This document shows, one piece after another, positions 1 to 6,510 of a stretch of 19,810 nucleotides of DNA. The stretch is taken from NCBI GenBank assembly GCA_041675325.1, contig JBAYUG010000066.1, positions 1 through 19,810 on the forward strand, written 5' to 3'. The translations under genes and the position numbers were made by a program. Position 1 is the first letter of the stretch. Every line of letters starts with the position of its first letter. The notes under the pieces were generated by a model, which saw only the letters and a list, made by a program, of their open reading frames with translations, ran no database searches and had not been told where the DNA came from. Origin of the DNA: CAIKZJ01 sp041675325. Its GTDB lineage: Bacteria > Bacteroidota > Ignavibacteria > Tepidaquicellales > Tepidaquicellaceae.

Positions 1-1547
1 ACTCAATAATGAGATACTTGAATGAAGATCCATGGGACAGGCTTGAAAAGATTAAAGCAGGGTTTGGGACGAAGACAAAACTTACGGCACTTTCAAGAGG
101 AAGAAATCTTTTCGGGTATTCGCCTTATCCAGAGGATGTAATCGAAGGTTTCAACAGGCTTGCTATAAAAAGCGGAATAGATATTATGAGAATATTTGAT
201 GCATTAAATGATCTTGATAATATGCAAACTACGATTGATTATGTAAAAGCAAACGGCGGTATTGCGGATTGCGCTGTTTGTTATACAGTTGACCCTAATT
301 TTACTTTTGCCGACAGGTTGAAGGGAATGTTTTCCGGTACGAAGATACCGCCAAAGATTTTTACGGTAGATTATTTTGTTGAGAAAGCAAAGCAGCTCGA
401 GAGAATGGGTGCGGATATCATATCCATCAAAGACATGGCAGGCTTAATACCGCCTGACGTTGCATCGCCATTAATCAAGAGATTAAAAGCTGAGACAAAA
501 GTACCTATTGACCTGCATACACATTGCACACCCGGTTACGGACTGGCATGCGCATTAGTTTCGATAGTAAATGATGTTGATATAGTTGATACAGTAATAG
601 GAAACTTTGCGGGAGGACCTGCAGCTCCTGCATTTGAACTTGTTCAGATTTTCTGCGACAAGCTTGGCATCGATACGGGAGTAAATCTTAACAAGGTTAC
701 AGAAATCAACAAGCATTTATTTACTATAAGAAAAGAACTGGATAAATTTGATGAGAAGAAACAGTTTCCTTATGACATAGATATCGCTAATTACACTTTG
801 ACAAACGAGCAAAACGATTTATTTAACAGGGCAATTGACGCGGCGAAGAATGACAGAATTGAGGAGACAACTTCATTATGCCAGGAAATAGAAAAGATGT
901 ACAATTACTGTGAGCCGGATGAGATTGTAAAGGCGGCTCAGATACCCGGCGGAATGTACACAAACATGTTAGCTCAATTAAAACAAATGAAACTTGACCA
1001 CCTGCTGGAGAAGGTTTTAAGGACAGTTCCAAGAGTAAGGCTTGATTCAGGTTTACCGCCGCTTGTAACACCGACAAGCCAGATTGTGGGCGTACAGGCA
1101 GTTTACAGCATCGTCTCTGAAAACAAAGGAGAAGAGTTTTACAGCAACAAGTCAACACAGTTCGTGAATCTTGTACAGGGAGTTTATGGAAAGACACCTT
1201 ATCCGGTAGATCCTGATTTCAGAGAAATGATTTGCGGAAATAGAGATGAAAGCCCGTATGATGTATCATTGTATAAAAAGCAGGATAATCCGACACTGCC
1301 GGAGTTTGAGGATGTTAGATTAGCGAAGAACGAAAAAGAGGAACTGCTCCTGGAGCTCTTCCCAGCAGTAGCAGCGGGATTTTTGAGAAACAAGAGAGAA
1401 GTAGAATATAAAAAGATTTTAGCGGAGCTGAGAGCTTTAGAAGAAATTGAAGAACGACAAGTGCATAAGGAGGCAGAGATTTACAATTCTCTGAGTGATG
1501 ATGCGAAAAAGACAAAATTACTTGAGGGGCTTTATAACAACTGGTAG
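1..1547 (+). CDS. Pyruvate/oxaloacetate carboxyltransferase (transcarboxylase 5S / PycB / OadA-type), 5' end missing
   Basis: This subunit moves a carboxyl group between carboxybiotin and pyruvate/oxaloacetate in the cytoplasm. The frame is open to the left edge; the first in-frame Met (base 9) is internal, because family members have about 60 more residues, including the DTTLRDAHQS metal-site segment, before RYLNEDPWDRL. Counting from that Met, I see the TIM-barrel motif ISIKDMAGL with the probable carbamylated Lys at 141, the metal ligands HTH at 170-172, and the conserved tail motifs IPGGMYTNM (312-320) and PPLVTPTSQIVGVQAV (350-365). No biotinyl domain follows; that function is a separate gene downstream. 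Oddities are an extra stretch around 97-118, a longer insertion around 255-308, and GNFAGGPAAPAFELV (198-212) where pyruvate carboxylases have a Thr-containing GxTSQP segment. The 12S-like gene follows after 43 bp. The family is certain; whether it acts in a transcarboxylase, a decarboxylase or a pyruvate carboxylase is inferred from neighbours. Confidence 0.93.
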   Translation, partial: SIMRYLNEDPWDRLEKIKAGFGTKTKLTALSRGRNLFGYSPYPEDVIEGFNRLAIKSGIDIMRIFDALNDLDNMQTTIDYVKANGGIADCAVCYTVDPNFTFADRLKGMFSGTKIPPKIFTVDYFVEKAKQLERMGADIISIKDMAGLIPPDVASPLIKRLKAETKVPIDLHTHCTPGYGLACALVSIVNDVDIVDTVIGNFAGGPAAPAFELVQIFCDKLGIDTGVNLNKVTEINKHLFTIRKELDKFDEKKQFPYDIDIANYTLTNEQNDLFNRAIDAAKNDRIEETTSLCQEIEKMYNYCEPDEIVKAAQIPGGMYTNMLAQLKQMKLDHLLEKVLRTVPRVRLDSGLPPLVTPTSQIVGVQAVYSIVSENKGEEFYSNKSTQFVNLVQGVYGKTPYPVDPDFREMICGNRDESPYDVSLYKKQDNPTLPEFEDVRLAKNEKEELLLELFPAVAAGFLRNKREVEYKKILAELRALEEIEERQVHKEAEIYNSLSDDAKKTKLLEGLYNNW

Positions 1548-1590
1548 AACAAGAATATTTTAAAATATAATATAATTTAACGGAGTTACA

Positions 1591-3150
1591 ATGTCAATAA
1601 ATGAGAAAATAAAAGAACTATTTGACCTGCGCGATCAAGCCAGGTTAGGCGGCGGTGAAAAGAGAATTAAAGCCCAGCACAGAAAAGGCAAACTTACTGC
1701 AAGAGAAAGGATAGACCTCCTGCTCGACGACGGAAGTTTTGAGGAATTTGATATGTTTGTATCGCACAGATGCATAGATTTTGGTCTTGAGGAAGAAACT
1801 TATTTATCTGACGGAGTTGTTACGGGATACGGTACGATTGACGGAAGGCTAGTTTACGTATTTTCACAGGACTTTACTGTTTTCGGCGGGTCACTTTCAG
1901 AAATGTATGCACAGAAGATTTGCAAGGTTATGGATATGGCGATGAAAGTAGGTGCTCCTGTTGTTGGAATTAATGATTCAGGCGGAGCAAGAATTCAGGA
2001 AGGTGTTAAATCGCTCGGGGGATATGCTGATATATTTCAGCGTAATGTACTGGCATCAGGTGTCATACCGCAGATATCAGCTGTATTCGGTCCATGCGCA
2101 GGCGGGGCAGTTTACTCCCCAGCTTTAACCGATTTTATTATAATGTCAAAGCAAACTGGTTACATGTTTATAACAGGACCAAAGGTTGTAAAGACAGTTA
2201 CAGGTGAGTCAGTAACAGATGAAGAACTCGGCGGAGCTTACATACATGCAACAAAATCAGGAGTTTCGCATTTTACTGTTAACAATGAAGAAGACGGAAT
2301 AATGCTGATAAGGAAACTTCTTTCTTACCTGCCACAAAATAATTTTGAAGATCCGCCATCATATCCATGCACTGACCCGATTGACAGAATAGAAGACTCA
2401 CTAAATGAAGTTATTCCAGATAGTTCGAATAAACCGTATGACATTGTAGATGTAATTGATTCTATAGTTGACGATGGTGAATTTCTTGAAGTGCAGGCGG
2501 GTTATGCAAGAAATATAGTAACAGGATTTGCAAGAATGAATGGTTCGACAGTGGGAATAGTCGGTAACCAGCCAAAATATCTTGCCGGTGTGCTTGATAT
2601 ATCGGCATCAAGAAAAGCAGCAAGGTTTGTAAGATTCTGCGATGCATTTAATATACCGATTGTAACACTTGTTGACGTACCGGGATACTTGCCGGGAACA
2701 GCACAGGAATACGGCGGCATTATAATTCACGGTGCAAAATTACTTTATGCTTATGCAGAAGCAACTGTACCAAAAGTAACAGTAATACTCCGCAAAGCAT
2801 ACGGGGGAGCTTATGACGTAATGGGTTCCAAACATTTAAGAGGCGACCTAAACTATGCGTGGCCGACAGCAGAGATTTCAGTAATGGGACCGAAAGGTGC
2901 AATTGAAGTACTTTATTTCCGTGAGTTAAAGGAAATAACAGACGAAAAGGAAAAAGCAAAATTTATTGCCGAAAAGGAAGCAGAATACAGGAATAAATTT
3001 GCGACACCATACGAAGCAGCAAAGTACGGATACATAGATGATGTAATAGAACCGCGTAACACGAGGTTCAGAATAATCAAGGCACTGCAGTCTCTTGTTA
3101 CAAAGAAAGAAACCAATCCGCCGAAAAAGCATTCTAATTTACCATTATAA
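1591..3150 (+). CDS. Acyl-CoA carboxyltransferase, propionyl/methylmalonyl-CoA type (PccB / MmdA / transcarboxylase 12S)
   Basis: This 519-residue protein has the full length of the family (about 510-530). It transfers carboxyl between biotin and propionyl-CoA/methylmalonyl-CoA in the cytoplasm. Two crotonase-like lobes are visible. The N-lobe (about 1-250) has INDSGGARIQEG (127-138) and the oxyanion segment FGPCAGGAVYSPA (166-178). The C-lobe (about 275-510) has DVPGYLPGTAQEYGGIIIHG (362-381) and RKAYGGAYDVMGSKH (401-415). The Asp at 409 in GAYDVM matches the residue known in PccB to favour propionyl- over acetyl-CoA, so an AccD-type role is unlikely. A GGAG sits about 6 nt before the ATG. 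The small OadG-like gene starts 8 bp after the stop. With the 5S-like and biotin-carrier genes this makes a complete transcarboxylase subunit set. A sodium-pumping methylmalonyl-CoA decarboxylase or a propionyl-CoA carboxylase, with OadB or biotin carboxylase encoded elsewhere, remains possible. Confidence 0.95.
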   Translation: MSINEKIKELFDLRDQARLGGGEKRIKAQHRKGKLTARERIDLLLDDGSFEEFDMFVSHRCIDFGLEEETYLSDGVVTGYGTIDGRLVYVFSQDFTVFGGSLSEMYAQKICKVMDMAMKVGAPVVGINDSGGARIQEGVKSLGGYADIFQRNVLASGVIPQISAVFGPCAGGAVYSPALTDFIIMSKQTGYMFITGPKVVKTVTGESVTDEELGGAYIHATKSGVSHFTVNNEEDGIMLIRKLLSYLPQNNFEDPPSYPCTDPIDRIEDSLNEVIPDSSNKPYDIVDVIDSIVDDGEFLEVQAGYARNIVTGFARMNGSTVGIVGNQPKYLAGVLDISASRKAARFVRFCDAFNIPIVTLVDVPGYLPGTAQEYGGIIIHGAKLLYAYAEATVPKVTVILRKAYGGAYDVMGSKHLRGDLNYAWPTAEISVMGPKGAIEVLYFRELKEITDEKEKAKFIAEKEAEYRNKFATPYEAAKYGYIDDVIEPRNTRFRIIKALQSLVTKKETNPPKKHSNLPL

Positions 3151-3158
3151 GAGACAGT

Positions 3159-3401
3159 ATGAGACTATTAAAAAAGAAACCACAGGCAAAAGCAAAAACT
3201 GAAGTAAAACCTCCCGCGGTAAAAACTGCGAAGAAATCGAATGAAGAAGAAATTGCAACGGCGATAGCTACTGCAATATATCTTTACACACAGCAACAGT
3301 TCAACGACAAGCAGGACCTTAAAATGACAATCAAAAGAACAGACAGGCCTTATACACCATGGAGCCAGAAGATTTACATGATGAGAAAATGGCCTCGTTA
3401 A
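3159..3401 (+). CDS. Small OadG-like (decarboxylase gamma/delta tail) protein lacking the membrane helix
   Basis: This 80-residue protein has a Lys/Pro/Ala-rich start (1-27), then EEEIATAIATAIYLY (29-43) and a basic, aromatic end, YTPWSQKIYMMRKWP. The EE-(L/I)-AAI-A helix followed by a (S/T)PWS-K-I-Y motif recalls the cytoplasmic tail of oxaloacetate decarboxylase gamma and methylmalonyl-CoA decarboxylase delta subunits of Bacteroidota (OadG family). In those proteins an N-terminal transmembrane helix anchors the complex; here I see none, only charged residues. Its position between the acyl-CoA carboxyltransferase and the biotin carrier (gaps of 8 and 18 bp) is that of an accessory subunit, which could tether the biotin carrier to the carboxyltransferases. 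The homology rests on a short motif from memory, so the family call is moderate; that it is a real gene is well supported by operon position and spacing. Confidence 0.72.
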   Translation: MRLLKKKPQAKAKTEVKPPAVKTAKKSNEEEIATAIATAIYLYTQQQFNDKQDLKMTIKRTDRPYTPWSQKIYMMRKWPR

Positions 3402-3419
3402 AAATTAATAATAAATAAA

Positions 3420-3860
3420 ATGAAGAATTTTAAAATAACAGTCAACAATAATACTTACGATATCAACGTTCTAACATTTGAGAACACAAAAGTTAAAGTC
3501 GAAGTAAACGGTAAACCCTACGAAGTAGGAATTGAGAAACCGGAAGCTGCAGGAAAGACACCAACGCTTGTAAGGGAAAAAGCAAGTACGGGCGGTGACT
3601 CGACGAAGTCAACAGCTTTAACAAGCTCCCCTACCGAGAGAAAGGGTGCAGGTGTAATGAAAGCGCCGTTACCCGGGACTATAATTAAAGTGTTCGTAAA
3701 AGTCGGGGATGAGGTAAAAGTCGGCACGAATCTGCTTACATGGGAAGCCATGAAGATGGAAAACAATTTAACATCCGACAGAGAAGGAAAAATAAAAACC
3801 TTGAAAGTTAAACCCGGCGATAATATATTGGAGGGAGATATTTTAGTAGAAATTGAATAA
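3420..3860 (+). CDS. Biotin carboxyl carrier protein (biotinyl domain; transcarboxylase 1.3S / MmdC-like)
   Basis: This 146-residue carrier shuttles CO2 on biotin between the two carboxyltransferases encoded upstream. The N-terminal part (1-40) is a beta-rich segment; about 41-77 is a low-complexity linker rich in Thr, Ser, Ala, Gly and Lys; the biotinyl/lipoyl domain runs from about 78 to 146. That domain has MKAPLPGTIIKVFVKVGDEV (80-99), the biotinylation motif EAMKMEN with the target Lys at 112, and VKPGDNILEGDILVEIE at the end. This layout matches the 1.3S subunit of transcarboxylase and the carriers of methylmalonyl-CoA decarboxylase. There is no clear Shine-Dalgarno site, only an AT-rich leader. 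It is the last gene of the operon; two hairpins follow the stop. No biotin carboxylase gene is visible in the window, so carboxyl loading from bicarbonate, if any, would rely on a gene elsewhere. Confidence 0.95.
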   Translation: MKNFKITVNNNTYDINVLTFENTKVKVEVNGKPYEVGIEKPEAAGKTPTLVREKASTGGDSTKSTALTSSPTERKGAGVMKAPLPGTIIKVFVKVGDEVKVGTNLLTWEAMKMENNLTSDREGKIKTLKVKPGDNILEGDILVEIE

Positions 3861-3883
3861 ATAGTTTTCTTACATATCCAATC

Positions 3884-3901
3884 ATACGATTCCTATCGTA
3901 T
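3884..3901. repeat. Small perfect inverted repeat after the carboxylase operon
   Basis: ATACGAT and ATCGTAT form a perfect 7-bp stem with loop TCCT, 23 bp after the stop of the biotin carrier. It lies 12 bp before a stronger hairpin. It is followed by TTTAC rather than a clean T-run, so by itself it is a weak terminator; it may protect the mRNA 3' end or act with the second hairpin. Confidence 0.5.
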
Positions 3902-3913
3902 TTACTTTCACGA

Positions 3914-3950
3914 GGGTAAACCTATATGGGGAGGTTTACCCTTTAATTTT
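3914..3950 (+). terminator. Rho-independent terminator of the carboxylase operon
   Basis: GGGTAAACCT (3914-3923) pairs perfectly with AGGTTTACCC (3932-3941) around an 8-nt loop, followed by TTTAATTTT. It separates the carboxylase operon from the secreted-protein genes that start at 4026. Confidence 0.8.
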
Positions 3951-3962
3951 ACACCAATAGTG

Positions 3963-3992
3963 TTTGCTTATCAAAATCTAATTTTATATTTT
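3963..3992 (+). promoter_or_regulatory. Possible Bacteroidota-type promoter for the Asp-box gene pair
   Basis: TTTG (3963-3966) and TATATTTT (3985-3992) are 18 bp apart, close to the TTTG / TAnnTTTG consensus known for Bacteroidota, with one mismatch in the -7 box. The placement 33 bp before the ATG at 4026 and just after a terminator is sensible. The region is AT-rich, so chance matches are likely. Confidence 0.3.
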
Positions 3993-4025
3993 AAATATCT
4001 AAATTTTAAAACTTAAAAGATTTTA

Positions 4026-6503
4026 ATGAGATTATTCTTACTTTTATTACTGTTAACATATGCTTTTTCGAGTATTAACAGCCAGCATTTGGAACAGCCC
4101 GATTATTCGAAGTTTGAATCCAGAGTATTTCCACCTTCAAATTATTCTTTTTCACCTTTAAACACAGAAAGCAATGTTGTTACATCTGCGGAAGGGTATG
4201 ATAATTTCTATCTCGGAGTTGATTTTGGCGAGCCGTATATTGCCACTAATCCAAATGATTTCAGAAACAGCGCCACAGCCTATAACATCAATAATTATTA
4301 CGTTACAACAAACGGAATTGACTGGGTTAAAAAGGGGGTCTCGTTTCCAGGAGCTTCTCAAATTGGCGATCCTGTTTTGACATTCGACAGTCTCGGAAAT
4401 TTATATTATACACAGTTGTATCAGTCAGGCTCTTTGTACGGCATTTGGGTGACTAAATCAACCGACAAAGGTCTAACGTTTACAACTACAGTAAGTGCAC
4501 ATTCTTCAACAGTTGGTCTTGCCGATAAACAGTGGATTACCGCTGACCAAACAGGGGGTCCTTATTCCAACAACATATATCTTGGCTGGAGGCAGTTTGG
4601 TTCGAGCGGTATGAGGTTTGCCAGGAGTACGAATGGCGGTTTGAACTGGTCAACGCCAATAACACTTTCAGGTGATCAAGGAGCATATGTTACTGTAGGT
4701 GCAAATGGGAGCATACAGGGCGGCAATGTTTATTTCGGTTGTACATCGGGAAGTAATATAAGAGTCTATCGTTCAACGGACGGAGGAGCGAGTTTTGGTG
4801 CAGGTATTGTTGCCGTCTCCGGAATTGCAGGTCCGGGTGTTATTTGTGCAGGGAGATACACAATGAAAAACTGTATAAGAACAAATTATTTCCCATTGAT
4901 GGCAGCAGATAACAGTTTTACTTCATCAAGAGGAAATGTGTATATTATCTATGCTGCAAATCCTGCGGGTACAGACCTTGCTGATATTTTTCTAGTACGT
5001 TCGACAGATTTTGGAACAACATGGAGTACTCCGATGAGAATTAATGATGACGCAACCTTAACTGACCAATGGATGCCCGCTATTTCTGTTGATAAGAAAA
5101 CGGGTAAAATTTTCATATGCTGGTATGATTCAAGAAACGACCCAACAGGAAATTTACTGACTGAAATTTACGGAACGCATTCAACGAATGGCGGTATAAG
5201 TTTTGTCACAAATTATAAAATATCCAATGCACAGATGAATCCAAACTCAATGGCTGTGGGTCAGCCGGGAGGGGAAAAGTACATTGGTGATTATATAGGA
5301 AATTCGACAGTTACATCGAGTACGTCGTTAAATTCTTTTATGGATGCAAGGTATAATACGATGGGGAGTTTTGTTTCTTATAGTGCAGATTTTGCAATGA
5401 TATCGGATTTAACACAAAAATATTTAAACAACAATGATTCTGTTACTGTATCCGTGAAAGTACCCTCTGTTCGAGGTGGATTTAATGATAGGGTTAAGTT
5501 TGAATTAGAACTTGACACTTTACCTTCAAGCGGTTCAATTCAATTAAGTTTCAGAAACGGGAAAGATACAGTAACAACATTTCCTGATTCAGTAAAAGTA
5601 ATTATTAAAACGATCGGTTCAGTCAGCCCGGGGAAATACAATCTTAACATTAAGGGAAGCGGAGTAACAGGAATCCCTGTTCACAGAAGAACAGTAGAAC
5701 TATTAGTTAACTCTTCGATTTTAAACATAGGCACAAACAGAGAAGGAGTTTGCGAATTTACTGTTAACGGAAACCAATACAACACAAGACAAAATTTATT
5801 GTTTGCAAACGGTTCAGCGATAAACGTAGAAGCTATAAGTCCGAAAACCGCAGGAGGATTTCAGTACATATTCAAAAACTGGTCTGACGGAGGAGATACA
5901 ACTCACAGTATAAACATTACATCGCCTTTGACACTGACGGCTAATTACCGATCAGCATACAAAATGTTTTTATACTCGATAGCGGGAAATACATACGGCG
6001 GGGGTTTGTTTTACGATTCGGCTTCTTCGACAACCTTCGGTGTAACTTCCAGAATAGTTAATTATAACGGGTCAACATACAGTTTCAGAGGCTGGACAGG
6101 TGCAGGAGCAGGAGCTTACACAAGTCCTGACAGTTCAGGAAACGACACATCAATAACAATAACAATTAATAATCCTATTGTTGAAACAGCACGTTGGCAA
6201 CAAATAGTAGGGATAAACAATATAAGCAGTGAGATACCTGCCGAATGGAAACTTCATCAGAATTATCCTAATCCATTTAATCCTGTAACAAATATTACAA
6301 TAGAAGTCCTGAGAAACGAAAGCGTAAAGCTGATTGTTTATGATGCATTAGGAAGAGAAACGGAGACACTTTTAAACGAAAAACTTTTAGCAGGAAAGTA
6401 TAACATAACATTCAATGCTTCAAAATATTCAAGCGGATTATATTTTTGCAGAATAATATCCGACAGTTTTAAAGATATTAAAAAAATGTTATTAATCAAA
6501 TAA
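4026..6503 (+). CDS. Secreted Asp-box (BNR/sialidase-like) beta-propeller protein with T9SS sorting domain, paralogue 1
   Basis: This 825-residue protein starts with a signal peptide (Leu-rich 3-10, probable cleavage near 20). The region of about 50-465 looks like a beta-propeller with five Asp-box motifs: STDKGLTF (145), STNGGLNW (201), STDGGASF (250), STDFGTTW (326) and STNGGISF (386). About 470-562 resembles an Ig-like beta domain. Two repeat units with W-anchored motifs, FKNWSDGGDTT (616-626) and FRGWTGAGAGAYTSPD (687-702), each end in a ...TANY/ETARW strand like divergent InlB-type B-repeats. The C-terminal 88 residues (from about 738) are a T9SS type A sorting domain with NYPNPFNPVTNI (747-758) and a final KKMLLIK. 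It should be exported by Sec, then secreted or surface-attached by T9SS. Asp boxes occur in sialidases and many other glycan-binding or hydrolytic propellers; I cannot identify a catalytic set, so the substrate is unknown. It is followed after 7 bp by a full-length paralogue. Confidence 0.9.
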   Translation: MRLFLLLLLLTYAFSSINSQHLEQPDYSKFESRVFPPSNYSFSPLNTESNVVTSAEGYDNFYLGVDFGEPYIATNPNDFRNSATAYNINNYYVTTNGIDWVKKGVSFPGASQIGDPVLTFDSLGNLYYTQLYQSGSLYGIWVTKSTDKGLTFTTTVSAHSSTVGLADKQWITADQTGGPYSNNIYLGWRQFGSSGMRFARSTNGGLNWSTPITLSGDQGAYVTVGANGSIQGGNVYFGCTSGSNIRVYRSTDGGASFGAGIVAVSGIAGPGVICAGRYTMKNCIRTNYFPLMAADNSFTSSRGNVYIIYAANPAGTDLADIFLVRSTDFGTTWSTPMRINDDATLTDQWMPAISVDKKTGKIFICWYDSRNDPTGNLLTEIYGTHSTNGGISFVTNYKISNAQMNPNSMAVGQPGGEKYIGDYIGNSTVTSSTSLNSFMDARYNTMGSFVSYSADFAMISDLTQKYLNNNDSVTVSVKVPSVRGGFNDRVKFELELDTLPSSGSIQLSFRNGKDTVTTFPDSVKVIIKTIGSVSPGKYNLNIKGSGVTGIPVHRRTVELLVNSSILNIGTNREGVCEFTVNGNQYNTRQNLLFANGSAINVEAISPKTAGGFQYIFKNWSDGGDTTHSINITSPLTLTANYRSAYKMFLYSIAGNTYGGGLFYDSASSTTFGVTSRIVNYNGSTYSFRGWTGAGAGAYTSPDSSGNDTSITITINNPIVETARWQQIVGINNISSEIPAEWKLHQNYPNPFNPVTNITIEVLRNESVKLIVYDALGRETETLLNEKLLAGKYNITFNASKYSSGLYFCRIISDSFKDIKKMLLIK

Positions 6504-6510
6504 AATAAAA

